Shown here: in pieces, positions 1-8,394 of the stretch
How the letters are laid out: every line of letters starts with the position of its first letter
Position numbering within the stretch: position 1 is the first letter of the stretch
Assembly: GCA_024690605.1 (NCBI GenBank)
Contig: JAILOV010000078.1
Location: 17,288 to 81,287 of the forward strand
Direction of reading: 5' to 3'
Origin: Lachnospiraceae bacterium
Lineage (GTDB): Bacteria; Bacillota; Clostridia; Lachnospirales; Lachnospiraceae
DNA length: 64,000 bases
The notes under the pieces: model-generated
Database searches by the model: none
The model's input: only the letters and a program-made list of their open reading frames with translations
What the model was told of the DNA's origin: nothing
Position numbers and translations under genes: made by a program

Positions 1-296
1 AGCTCCCGCATGGGCGTGAGCAGATTCAGATCGATCTCCTCGTCGGTCATTGACGACGCGGCGATTTCCGACAGGGCGTCCGCCTGCTTCCCCGCCTCGG
101 TCAGACGGACAAAAAGCGCGTCATCACAGATCGCGTCATAGGTCTCTTCCGCGTGTGCACGCGCACCGGCGAGCGCCTCACGCACTTCCTTAACCTCCGC
201 GAGCTTCGCCGAAGATGCCTTGCCGCAGCCGCAGAAAAGGAGCATGGCCGCGACCGCAAAGATCAGGATTCCTGCAGGTTTTGTTCTGATTCCCAT
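1..296 (-). CDS. Lipoprotein, 3' end beyond the window
   Basis: The minus strand is open from an ATG at 296 to the left edge, about 98 codons, so only the N-terminal part is visible. It begins with two basic residues (R4, K6), a hydrophobic stretch and a lipobox-like L-F-C-G followed by Cys24, so the product is probably a membrane-anchored lipoprotein. The mature part is helical and acidic with no motif I recognise. There is no clear Shine-Dalgarno sequence. The start lies 32 bp from the divergent DUF3810 gene. Confidence 0.6.
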   Translation of the reverse strand, partial: MGIRTKPAGILIFAVAAMLLFCGCGKASSAKLAEVKEVREALAGARAHAEETYDAICDDALFVRLTEAGKQADALSEIAASSMTDEEIDLNLLTPMRE

Positions 297-312
297 AAGA
301 TGCATAAATAGT

Positions 313-320
313 ATTATAAT
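313..320. promoter_or_regulatory. Shared palindromic -10 element of a divergent gene pair
   Basis: The 8-mer ATTATAAT reads TATAAT on both strands (315-320 plus, 318-313 minus). It is the only obvious promoter element in the 32-bp gap between the divergent starts at 296 and 329. No good -35 box is seen on either side. If used, transcription would start only a few bases before each start codon. Promoter use is inferred. Confidence 0.4.
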
Positions 321-328
321 ATAGGATC

Positions 329-1450
329 ATGAAAAAAGCGAACCGACGACGGATCCTGCTGCTCATCTTCTGCGTCCTGTTTAACGCCGCCGCATGGATG
401 AGCCGCGGGTTTTCCGACTGGTATACCAACTGCATTTTTCCCTTATGGGGCAGGACCTATGGCCGGCTGACGAGTCTCTTTCCGTTTTCCGTCGGCGAGT
501 GGGCGATCCTGTTCGGTCTTCTGTGGCTCTTTGTGCTCTTTCTTCGAACCGTTCTTGCTCTGCCCGCTCGAATGGCAAAAAAGGAAAAGCGGTTTCGCAA
601 AAGTCTCGGCCGCATGCCTGCGCTGACCGCGGATCTGCTGACCGGCATCGCTCTCATCATGAGCCTCAACTGCTTTGTGCTCTATCACTGCACGCCTCTG
701 GACAGACGTGCCGATGAACACGCTTTTTCGCAGACGGAACTCGCCGCCCTGCGTGATCTGATCGTTGAAGAATGCAATGAACGCGCGGCAACGATCGCAC
801 GGGATCCCGACGGACAGGCCGTGTTTTCCGATGAGCCGGAGGAGCTGGCACGCACGGCTGTCCGGACTCTCGGAACGCGTCTTTTTCCCCGGCTTGGCGG
901 CTACAGCGTCCGGCCCAAAACCTTTTTCTTCTCGGATTTCGTGAGCCAGCAATACATGATGGGATACTACTTTCCCTTTACCATGGAGGCCAATATCAAC
1001 GGACGGATGGAGACGCTGAACCGACCCTTCACGATGTGCCATGAACTCGCGCACACGCACGGCTACATCTACGAAGACGAAGCCAATCTGATCGGTTTTC
1101 TTGCCTGCCTGTCCTCCGATGACCCCGCCTTTGTCTACAGCGGCTATCTCGGGGTCCTTCCCTATGTCAACCGTGATTTTCATGACAACGTCGGTGATGA
1201 GATCTACGCGGCGCATCCGGCGATCTCCGATCAGGTGCGGGTCGATGTGCAGTTTCTTTCCAAAGAGAGTTGGGCGGCTGTAGAAAAGAATGCCGTCCTT
1301 GACACGGAAATGGTGCGGCGTGCGGCGGATACCTTTATCGATCAGAATCAGAAGTTGAACGGTGTCCGTGCCGGAAAAGCCAGCTACTCCCACGTGGTCG
1401 CACTGCTGCTTTCTTATTACGCGGGAGAAGCTTCGTATCTTCAACCCTGA
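329..1450 (+). CDS. DUF3810 family membrane protein, metallopeptidase-like
   Basis: This 373-residue protein has two or three hydrophobic segments in its first 130 residues (about 8-27, 57-75, 98-118) followed by a soluble domain. That domain carries HELAH (about residues 237-241) and, some 10 residues on, E-D-E-A-N-L-I-G-F-L-A-C. This is the zincin-like HExxH plus downstream Glu pattern characteristic of DUF3810. The family is predicted to be membrane-anchored peptidases; no substrate is known. An AGGA precedes the ATG. It is on the minority (lagging) strand for this arm and is convergent with the GH25 gene. Confidence 0.8.
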   Translation: MKKANRRRILLLIFCVLFNAAAWMSRGFSDWYTNCIFPLWGRTYGRLTSLFPFSVGEWAILFGLLWLFVLFLRTVLALPARMAKKEKRFRKSLGRMPALTADLLTGIALIMSLNCFVLYHCTPLDRRADEHAFSQTELAALRDLIVEECNERAATIARDPDGQAVFSDEPEELARTAVRTLGTRLFPRLGGYSVRPKTFFFSDFVSQQYMMGYYFPFTMEANINGRMETLNRPFTMCHELAHTHGYIYEDEANLIGFLACLSSDDPAFVYSGYLGVLPYVNRDFHDNVGDEIYAAHPAISDQVRVDVQFLSKESWAAVEKNAVLDTEMVRRAADTFIDQNQKLNGVRAGKASYSHVVALLLSYYAGEASYLQP

Positions 1451-1517
1451 TATCCCTCTTCCCCGTTGGCTGACCGTTTACCTTCTGCCCGGGAAGAGGC
1501 ACATCGGGTTTTCGTCT

Positions 1518-2693
1518 TTACTGCGCGGGTGCGGCGGGTGCCGCCTCTGCTGCCTGCGCAGCCTCCGGTGCGGGCGCCGGCTGCGGCTGCGGCTGTGACG
1601 GATCGAAGTTTTCCGGCGCGGTGACACGGCCGTCCTTGCCGAAGGTAACCTCCACACCGCCGACCGCGATCTTCGTGTTTTTTATCATCTTGCCGTCCTC
1701 ACCGAAACAGTAAAGCTCCGGCCACTGCCCGGACCAGCCGACATAAGGGATACCGTTGCTGTCAAGCAGATAGGCGTCCTTGCCGATGACCTGAAGTCCT
1801 GTCAGGAGCTTGCCGCCCTGCGCGGGATCCAGATAATGCCAGCCGAGCGAATCCTGGAACCACCCCGTCTGAACGGCTCCGTTGTCCGAAGGCTCGCAGA
1901 CATAGCGTTCACCGTTATATTCCACCCAGCCGTACTGCTTGCGGTAATTGATATACAGATACGTCTTGTCACCGCGCGTGGTGAATCCCTCCGGGATGAT
2001 GAAATTGAACAGATCCTTATAAAGATGGTTGACATCCACACGATAACCGATGCCCTTGATCTGGCCGTGGCTGGAAGACTGCCACATCGTATATTCACCG
2101 TTGTACTCCAGTTTGTCACTGTACTGAGCGATCCATTTGTCATATTTGATGTTGCCCAGACGGGACTGGAACCAGTTGCGGTAAGAATACACCATCGGAT
2201 AGTACCCCGCAGCCGCGATCACATCGCAGAAAGCGGTGACAATGGTTGCCTGATCCTGCGGAGAGATCCCTTTCAGGGAGGAATCCTCATAGTCGATCGC
2301 CACAGGGAAGCTCACCGTATAGGGCGCGATCGCGTTCAGGACCATGGTCGCTTCCGCCTGTGCCGCTTCCACGGACTTGGCATAAGAGTAGAAATAGACG
2401 CCGGTGCGCATACCGACCGCGTTGGCTCCCTTCATGTTGGCGACAAACTGCTCATCGATCCCCTTCTCCGTTGAGCCGACGCGGACCAGCGCAAACTGCA
2501 CACCGTCATCCTTGACCGCCTGCCAGTTGATCGCTCCCTGATACTTGGAGACATCGATACCGGCCGCATAGTGTGTCGCGGCCTGCGCCTGCGATCCGGC
2601 CGCAGGCGATCCGACCGCCAGTACCAGCATACACAATGCGCCGAGCAGACCTGCCAGCTGTTTTCTGCAACGATTTTTTTCCGGCTTCTTCAT
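1518..2693 (-). CDS. Secreted GH25 lysozyme (muramidase) with C-terminal wall-binding-like repeats
   Basis: The protein is 391 residues with a Sec signal peptide (basic N-terminus, hydrophobic core about 12-30, likely cleavage after the AQA near residue 38). A GH25 domain follows at about 44-225: I-D-V-S-K-Y-Q-G near 46 and A-I-D-Y-E-D near 132-137, giving the family's D-x-E catalytic pair. Residues about 250-360 hold aromatic, glycine-rich repeats (GWF, WHYLD, GWSG) resembling choline-binding-type wall repeats. The last 25 residues are a Pro/Ala/Gln-rich tail. The expected role is peptidoglycan cleavage outside the cell. Its ATG overlaps the upstream gene's stop as ATGA, so it is the fourth gene of the kinase-regulator operon. 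Confidence 0.9.
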   Translation of the reverse strand: MKKPEKNRCRKQLAGLLGALCMLVLAVGSPAAGSQAQAATHYAAGIDVSKYQGAINWQAVKDDGVQFALVRVGSTEKGIDEQFVANMKGANAVGMRTGVYFYSYAKSVEAAQAEATMVLNAIAPYTVSFPVAIDYEDSSLKGISPQDQATIVTAFCDVIAAAGYYPMVYSYRNWFQSRLGNIKYDKWIAQYSDKLEYNGEYTMWQSSSHGQIKGIGYRVDVNHLYKDLFNFIIPEGFTTRGDKTYLYINYRKQYGWVEYNGERYVCEPSDNGAVQTGWFQDSLGWHYLDPAQGGKLLTGLQVIGKDAYLLDSNGIPYVGWSGQWPELYCFGEDGKMIKNTKIAVGGVEVTFGKDGRVTAPENFDPSQPQPQPAPAPEAAQAAEAAPAAPAQ

Positions 2694-4138
2694 TCATTTT
2701 CCCCCGTATGACAGTTTTGACTGAACGCCATGCCGATCAGAATGTACAGCATCGGCGTTGCGGATACCGTGCGGAAGGTAACTGCCTGCACGGCACCAAG
2801 AGTTACCATAGCAAATAAAGCGGCGAGCGTCAAGCCGTTTCGCGGCTGCTTCAGGCGCGCGCAAAGCTTGACGCATGCGGAAAGCATAAACACGGACCAG
2901 CTGACTGCGGCAAGGATACCCTCATCGATGAGGACCGTGAGCATCTCCGCGTGAGCGTTGGTCAGTCTTGCCGCTCCGAAAGCCGTGGTCACGAGCAGAT
3001 TGATATGCGGAGAGGCATAGGCATAGACGGCGAAATTATCCGGGCCGATCCCGAACAGGCGCCGGAGTAGCGGCAGCTCTCGCCACAGTTCCCAGGAAAT
3101 GCGCCAGATCGCTCCGCGGCCGTTACCGAATTCATCGGAAGCGTGCGTGATCAGCGGTACCGACGTGAATCTGCTCCTGTCGAGTCTGGCTGCCGGATCG
3201 ATCCATTGAAACAGCCGGATCGTCGCGGATGGTTCGGACCAGAATAGCGGAAGCAAAAGGATCCCGCAGAAGATCAGCAGAAGAAGGAGCGCAAATATCC
3301 CCCGGAAAAAACGGGGGCCGCGGCCGGTCTCCGATCGAAATGCCGAAAATGCGAGCATGGCGGGAATACTGATGCCAAGAATGATAAGCCCTGCACTTGC
3401 TCCCTGCGAGATGGCGGACAGATCCACCAGCAGCAACAGAAGCAGCGCACCCACACGACCGGTCATCGAAAGGGCATTTTTCCTGACCGGGTTCTCCTTC
3501 ACAGACCGGGCATCATCTCTTCTCAGCAGCACCGCACAGGCCACTGCACAGGCCATCGCCAGATAACCGCAATACCAGTCCACATTCCCGATCGTGGAGA
3601 CAAAGGAATAGTCAAATCCCCTGAAGGGCAGGATCGGCAGGCCGAGGCGGTCGGTGATCGCGAGGAGGAGAACCGCTCCCGCACAGAGACAGCCGATGAA
3701 CGCCACCGGTTTCAGCCTTACAGGGAACAGTCGTGCGAAAAAGTAGAACGCGATAAACAAAAGTTCCGTAAGCCACCCCAGATGCCATCCGGTCGTTCCC
3801 CAGAGAGATTCCGTCCGGTCAAAGGACAGCAGATGGCTGCAGGTCAGAAAAAAAGCATAACTCAGTGCTGCCGCATCCGTCAGGCAGAACCGTTTGGAGA
3901 GCTTTGCGCGGCCGGCCTTCACCAGCCGGATCACCGCACATAGAAAAAGCGGGACGATAAACGGCAGAGAGACCAGACGATAGGCCTCAAACTTGGCGTT
4001 TCCCAGATCGCGGTAGCCGTCCTTCATGTAGAAAGAGAGCACGGGGATCAGCACGAAAAGATACGCCGCAAAAAGGATCCCGCCGATCCGTTCCGCTGAC
4101 GGAAGCTTCTTCGTTTTTGCGTTTTCCGCGCCGCTCAC
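2690..4138 (-). CDS. O-antigen ligase / Wzy_C-like polytopic membrane protein
   Basis: This is a protein of about 480 residues with roughly 10-12 hydrophobic segments and a large hydrophilic loop between about 290 and 370, the layout of Wzy_C-type O-antigen ligases and polymerases. In Gram-positives such proteins are thought to polymerise or attach cell-surface glycans; the substrate here is unknown. An in-frame ATG exists at 4165, inside the response-regulator gene. I prefer the GTG at 4138 because it forms a GTGA overlap with that gene's stop. The 3' end overlaps the lysozyme start by ATGA. Context suggests envelope glycan remodelling under two-component control. Confidence 0.75.
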   Translation of the reverse strand: MSGAENAKTKKLPSAERIGGILFAAYLFVLIPVLSFYMKDGYRDLGNAKFEAYRLVSLPFIVPLFLCAVIRLVKAGRAKLSKRFCLTDAAALSYAFFLTCSHLLSFDRTESLWGTTGWHLGWLTELLFIAFYFFARLFPVRLKPVAFIGCLCAGAVLLLAITDRLGLPILPFRGFDYSFVSTIGNVDWYCGYLAMACAVACAVLLRRDDARSVKENPVRKNALSMTGRVGALLLLLLVDLSAISQGASAGLIILGISIPAMLAFSAFRSETGRGPRFFRGIFALLLLLIFCGILLLPLFWSEPSATIRLFQWIDPAARLDRSRFTSVPLITHASDEFGNGRGAIWRISWELWRELPLLRRLFGIGPDNFAVYAYASPHINLLVTTAFGAARLTNAHAEMLTVLIDEGILAAVSWSVFMLSACVKLCARLKQPRNGLTLAALFAMVTLGAVQAVTFRTVSATPMLYILIGMAFSQNCHTGENE

Positions 4139-4824
4139 ACCCGGAACCGGTAGCCCACGCCCCATATCGTCTCGATGTACTGCGGGTTGGATGTGTCCGC
4201 CTCGATCTTCTCCCGGATCTTTTTGATGTGCACCGTCACCGTGGCGATATCTCCGACGGAGTCCATGTTCCAGATCTTGCGGAACAGTTCTTCCTTGGAA
4301 AAAACATGATTCGGATTCTCGGCAAGAAACGCCAGCAGATCAAATTCCTTGGTTGTGAAATTCTTCTCCGCGCCGTCGATCGTGACGCGTCTGGCTGTCT
4401 TATCGATCCTGAGACCCCGGATCTCGATGACGTCATTGGGTTTCACGCCGGATCCGACCAGCCGCTCATAGCGCGCAAGGTGTGCTTTGACGCGGGCCAC
4501 CAGCTCCGACGGAGAAAACGGCTTGGTGATGTAATCATCCGCGCCGAGTCCCAGTCCGCGGATCTTGTCGATATCATCTTTTTTGGCCGACACCATCAGG
4601 ACCGGGATATCCTTGTTCTCGCGCAGCTGCCGGCAGACTTCGAATCCGTCCATTCCGGGCAGCATCAGATCAAGGATCACCAGATCAAAATCCTTTTCCA
4701 GCGCGGCTTTCAGTCCGCTCTCACCGTCCGCGCACACCTCTACCGTAAAATCGGAAAGCTCCAGATAATCCTTTTCCAGATCGGCGATCGACTCCTCATC
4801 CTCGATGATCAGGATCCTGCTCAT
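4135..4824 (-). CDS. OmpR/PhoB-family response regulator
   Basis: The protein has 229 residues: a receiver domain (acidic E8-D9-E10, phospho-acceptor Asp52 in V-I-L-D-L-M-L-P-G-M-D-G, Lys near 101 in Y-I-T-K-P-F-S) followed by a winged-helix effector domain (about 130-229) ending in G-V-G-Y-R-F-R-V. It is expected to bind DNA and regulate genes when phosphorylated by the adjacent kinase. It lies 25 bp downstream of the kinase stop, with a GAGGAGGTAATTC Shine-Dalgarno region before the ATG. Its targets may include this operon and the divergent NPKTG protein; that is inferred. Confidence 0.92.
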   Translation of the reverse strand: MSRILIIEDEESIADLEKDYLELSDFTVEVCADGESGLKAALEKDFDLVILDLMLPGMDGFEVCRQLRENKDIPVLMVSAKKDDIDKIRGLGLGADDYITKPFSPSELVARVKAHLARYERLVGSGVKPNDVIEIRGLRIDKTARRVTIDGAEKNFTTKEFDLLAFLAENPNHVFSKEELFRKIWNMDSVGDIATVTVHIKKIREKIEADTSNPQYIETIWGVGYRFRV

Positions 4825-4849
4825 GAATTACCTCCTCTCGCAACATCAT

Positions 4850-5941
4850 TCAGGAAACGTCACTGTCTCCGGTTCGTTCCTGATACTTCCTTAACACGAT
4901 ATGCATCGTAGTCCCCTCGCCCTCCTTACTGGTTGCCCAGATATAGCCGCCGTGGTCCTCGATGATCTTTTTCACGATCGAAAGACCGATCCCGGAACCG
5001 CCGACACGGGAATTGCGGGACGCGTCCGTGCGGTAGAAACGGTCAAAGATATTTGCCAGATCCTTCTGCGGGATCCCGCGCCCGTTGTCTTCGATCTCGA
5101 TACGGATCGCGTCAACCTCGTCAAGGATACGGATATCGATCAGACCGGAGCCGTCATCACGGCCGAGATACTTGACGCTGTTACCGACAATATTGCCGAT
5201 CACACGGGACAGCTGTTCCGGATCCGCAATGATCCGCGTGCCGGGCGAGGTGAGGTTCGCAAAATCCAGTTTGATCCCGCGGCTCTCCAGATCCATGCCG
5301 AGCTCATCGACACAGTCACTGAAATAATCCGCCACGTCGAGCCGCTGGAAATGGTAGGGGATCCGGTTGTTATCGATACTGGAGTACAGCGTGAGCTCAT
5401 TGATCAGGCGGTTCATATCCTCCGCCTTGTTGACGATCGTGCGCAGGTACTTCTCCCTCTTTTCCGGCGTGTCGGCGACGCCCTCCAAAAGCCCTTCGGC
5501 ATAGCCCTTGACGGTGGTGATCGGTGTCTTGAGATCATGGGAGATGTTGCTCACCAGCTCCTGATTCTGTCTCTCATGGAGAAGCTTCTCCTCCGCCGAC
5601 TCCTTGAGCCGCAGCCGCATATCCTCATAACTCCGGTAGAGCTCGCCGATCTCTCCCTTCTTTTCCGAATCCTGTGTCGCTTCGGCATCCAGCAGCCGGT
5701 ACTCAAAATCGCCGTCGCGGATGTGCTGCATCGCGTGATTGAGCTCGTTGATCGGCCCGGTCACACCCCGGCTGATCCAGACTGTCAAAAGAAGGCTGGT
5801 AAAGGTGAGCACCAGCGCGATCGCGAGCATCTCCTCCACCCGGATCGCGTGACCGATCCCCGCCAGCACACCGGTGATAAGGACTAACGGCAGGATGACC
5901 ATGGTGATTCCGTTCACGATCAGTTTGGTCTTTAGTCTCAT
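4850..5941 (-). CDS. Membrane sensor histidine kinase
   Basis: The kinase has 363 residues. Two N-terminal transmembrane segments (about 9-30 and 38-57) are separated by a very short loop, so there is almost no extracellular sensor domain. A HAMP linker follows (R-G-V-T-G-P-I-N-E-L), then HisKA with S-N-I-S-H-D-L-K-T-P-I-T, then HATPase_c with an N box (I-G-N-I-V-G-N-S-V-K), D-N-G-R-G-I-P and G-S-G-I-G-L-S. The short loop suggests it senses membrane or intramembrane cues, or a partner protein, as in cell-envelope-stress kinases. It is the first gene of the operon and is divergent from the NPKTG protein gene 44 bp away. Confidence 0.92.
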   Translation of the reverse strand: MRLKTKLIVNGITMVILPLVLITGVLAGIGHAIRVEEMLAIALVLTFTSLLLTVWISRGVTGPINELNHAMQHIRDGDFEYRLLDAEATQDSEKKGEIGELYRSYEDMRLRLKESAEEKLLHERQNQELVSNISHDLKTPITTVKGYAEGLLEGVADTPEKREKYLRTIVNKAEDMNRLINELTLYSSIDNNRIPYHFQRLDVADYFSDCVDELGMDLESRGIKLDFANLTSPGTRIIADPEQLSRVIGNIVGNSVKYLGRDDGSGLIDIRILDEVDAIRIEIEDNGRGIPQKDLANIFDRFYRTDASRNSRVGGSGIGLSIVKKIIEDHGGYIWATSKEGEGTTMHIVLRKYQERTGDSDVS

Positions 5942-5985
5942 GTTTTTCCCGATTCTCGGAACATTTGTGGTAAAATATCTTTGTT

Positions 5986-6942
5986 ATGGTTTCGATGCTG
6001 AAAAAGATGCTCCGGGGAATATGTGCATGCCGCACGGCTCTTTGTCTGTCTGCGGTCCTGTTGCTCTTCCCCCTGTGCGCGCTCCCGGTCCATGCCTCTG
6101 CGGAAAGCGCCGTTTTCATCACTCAGTCCGCCGCTCTGGAAACTTCTACGGTTCGCGGCCTTCTTGCCGATATCAGCGCGGATGTCCGCGGCCCCGCGTC
6201 TTCTTACACGCTGACCATAGATTCCTGCGCCGGTGACGATGTCAAGGCACTCCTGCAGGGGACGCGCTATGATCTGATCGAGTGTTACGACCTGTCCCTC
6301 ACGGCGGTAAATTCACAGAACATCACGCGCAATCCGCAGTTCGGCGATGTGACGATCACCATTCCGCTGGGTTCTTCCATGAATCCCGAAAAGGGCACCT
6401 TCGCGATCTACACGATCAACACCGACGGTTCGCTTCAGAAGATTTCCTGCTCCGTCATCTACGGCAATTCCTCCGCTTACGCGGTACGGTTTCTGACGAT
6501 CCACTTCTCAACCTATGCGATCGTTTATACCTCCGGCGGTTCCACCCGCGTCACCGGTTCCCGCAGGAATTCCTCCGCCTCCTCGGGCATCACTTCGATC
6601 ACAAATAATAATAACACAAACGCCGAAAACGGCGCATCCAACCGAAATGACGGTTCCGGAACGGGAAACAGCGGGACGGGGGCATCGGGATCCGGAAACA
6701 GAACAGGCACCGTGACCAACGGCGCGTCCAATGCTTCGGCATCGACAGGATCCTCTACTGCGATCGCCGCCTCGGCAAACGGCAAGGATCAGAACGGGAA
6801 AGGGCCGGACGGCAAGGATCCTTACTATGACAATCCAAAGACCGGTGATCGGCGCTACTACAGCACGATCTCTGCCGCTATTCTCGTCACGGCCTTCCTC
6901 TTCTTCGTGATCGCACGTTCAAAAAAGCGGATCAGCCGCTAG
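5986..6942 (+). CDS. Secreted surface protein with NPKTG sortase-type anchor
   Basis: The protein has 318 residues with a signal peptide (hydrophobic core about 18-35, cleavage near H-A-S-A). A folded region of about 180 residues of no recognised family follows, then a Ser/Gly/Asn-rich linker (about 200-280). The end is D-N-P-K-T-G-D, a hydrophobic stretch (about 291-309) and K-K-R-I-S-R, the three-part sortase signal with NPKTG in place of LPXTG. The first methionine (M1) and M4 are both possible starts. It is transcribed away from the histidine kinase and may belong to its regulon. Its stop abuts the stop of the converging ABC ATPase gene with no base between. No sortase gene is present in the window. 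Confidence 0.75.
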   Translation: MVSMLKKMLRGICACRTALCLSAVLLLFPLCALPVHASAESAVFITQSAALETSTVRGLLADISADVRGPASSYTLTIDSCAGDDVKALLQGTRYDLIECYDLSLTAVNSQNITRNPQFGDVTITIPLGSSMNPEKGTFAIYTINTDGSLQKISCSVIYGNSSAYAVRFLTIHFSTYAIVYTSGGSTRVTGSRRNSSASSGITSITNNNNTNAENGASNRNDGSGTGNSGTGASGSGNRTGTVTNGASNASASTGSSTAIAASANGKDQNGKGPDGKDPYYDNPKTGDRRYYSTISAAILVTAFLFFVIARSKKRISR

Positions 6943-7719
6943 TCAGACCACTCCGATCCTGGAAACAAACTTCTTTGTCCGTTCCTCCTGCGGATGATCG
7001 ATCACATCGGCAGCCTTTCCTTTTTCCACGATCACACCGCCGTCCATAAAAATGCAGTTGTCCGCGACATCACGCGCAAAGGCCATCTCATGCGTGACGA
7101 TGATCATCGTGGTGTCCTTTTGCGCGAGCTCCCGGATCACGCGGAGCACCTCGCCGGTAAGTTCCGGATCCAGGGCGCTCGTCGGCTCGTCAAAGCAGAG
7201 GATATCCGGCTTCATCGCCAGAGCCCTGGCGATCGCCACGCGCTGACACTGCCCGCCGGACAGCTGATGCGGATAATTATCCCTGCGGTCGGACAGACCC
7301 ATGGTGTCAAGAAGAGCCGTGCCCTCCGCGATAATAGCCTCCTTCTTTGCCGCGTTCAGCTCCTTTCTTTCTTTCGCAATGAGTATCGGTGTGAGGGTTA
7401 CATTCTCCAGCGCCGTGTACTGCGGGAACAGATGGAACGCCTGAAACACCAGGCCGAAATGCAGACGCTTCTTCCGGATCTCCCGCTCGCGGTAGGTGTT
7501 CTTCTCGTTTCCGTCGAACATGACGTCGCCGTTGACGACGATCCGTCCGGCATCCGGTGTTTCAAGAAAATTCAGGCACCGTAAGAGCGTCGTCTTGCCG
7601 CTTCCCGAGGAGCCGATGATAGACAGTGTCTCTCCACGCTCCATGGAAAAGGTGATGTCCGACAGCACCCGCGTCTCTTCGAAATTCTTTTGCAGATTCT
7701 GCACTTCCAGTAACGACAT
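6943..7719 (-). CDS. Polar amino-acid ABC transporter, ATP-binding protein
   Basis: This is a 258-residue ATPase with Walker A G-S-S-G-S-G-K-T-T (36-44), signature L-S-G-G-Q (153-157), Walker B I-L-C-F-D-E-P-T (Asp177, Glu178), a D-loop and the switch T-H-E-M-A-F-A. The order and length match the GlnQ/ArtP-type importers. The start at 7719 is chosen because AAAGGGA precedes it and family members begin at this point; longer upstream reading is possible but lies in the permease gene. It energises uptake through the permease immediately upstream. Confidence 0.93.
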   Translation of the reverse strand: MSLLEVQNLQKNFEETRVLSDITFSMERGETLSIIGSSGSGKTTLLRCLNFLETPDAGRIVVNGDVMFDGNEKNTYREREIRKKRLHFGLVFQAFHLFPQYTALENVTLTPILIAKERKELNAAKKEAIIAEGTALLDTMGLSDRRDNYPHQLSGGQCQRVAIARALAMKPDILCFDEPTSALDPELTGEVLRVIRELAQKDTTMIIVTHEMAFARDVADNCIFMDGGVIVEKGKAADVIDHPQEERTKKFVSRIGVV

Positions 7720-7730
7720 GGCAATTCCCT

Positions 7731-8387
7731 TTATCGGAAATAATCCAGCTTCTTCTCGATCCTGCCAAACAGCATCGTCAGCAGTCCCGAGAAGAGCAGG
7801 TAGAATACGCCCGTGTAGAATAACGGCCACACGATCCCGGCACTCTTGATAAATGCCTGTCCGCTCCAGATGATCTCATAGACCGCGATCACGCGTGCAA
7901 GCGATGTGTCCTTGACCAGTGTGATGATCTCGTTGGACATCGGCGGCACGATCCGTTTGATCACCTGCAGGAGCGTGATCTTAAAAAAGATCTGCCTTCC
8001 GGAAAGTCCCAGCACCTGCCCGGCTTCCTGTTGCCCGACCGGGATCGACTGGATCCCCCCGCGATAGATCTCGGAAAAATAGCAGGCATAGTTGACAACG
8101 AATGCCACCAGCGCGGCGACAAATCTTCCGTTGTCACCGGAACCCCAGACATTATTGCCCAACATGATCCCCGGACCATAGTAGATGATAAGGAGCTGTA
8201 AAAGAAGCGGCGTCCCCCGCACGATCCAGATCAGGAAACGTATCGGGAGACGCAGCACCGAAAATCTCGACATGGAACCAAAGCTGATGATCAGGCCCAG
8301 CGGAAGGGCAAAGACCAGCGTCAGCACAAACAGCCGTACTGTCGTTAAAAATCCTTCTAAAAGAGAACTTGTGACGGTCAGGAACAC
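7731..8387 (-). CDS. Polar amino-acid ABC transporter permease
   Basis: The permease has 218 residues with about five transmembrane segments. The family motif R-G-T-P-L-L-L-Q-L near residue 58 and an EAA loop (Q-E-A-G-Q-V-L-G-L-S near 140) are visible. This is the HisM/GlnP type used for polar amino acids or cystine. It sits 7 bp downstream of the binding-protein gene and 11 bp upstream of the ATPase, a complete three-gene importer. A single permease gene implies a homodimer. Confidence 0.92.
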   Translation of the reverse strand: MFLTVTSSLLEGFLTTVRLFVLTLVFALPLGLIISFGSMSRFSVLRLPIRFLIWIVRGTPLLLQLLIIYYGPGIMLGNNVWGSGDNGRFVAALVAFVVNYACYFSEIYRGGIQSIPVGQQEAGQVLGLSGRQIFFKITLLQVIKRIVPPMSNEIITLVKDTSLARVIAVYEIIWSGQAFIKSAGIVWPLFYTGVFYLLFSGLLTMLFGRIEKKLDYFR

Positions 8388-8394
8388 GAGTCTG

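Noticed and set aside
1451..1517. Bidirectional terminator between the DUF3810 and GH25 genes
   Set aside because: CCTCTTCCC can pair with GGGAAGAGG, but the loop is about 25 bases and no U-tract follows on either strand.
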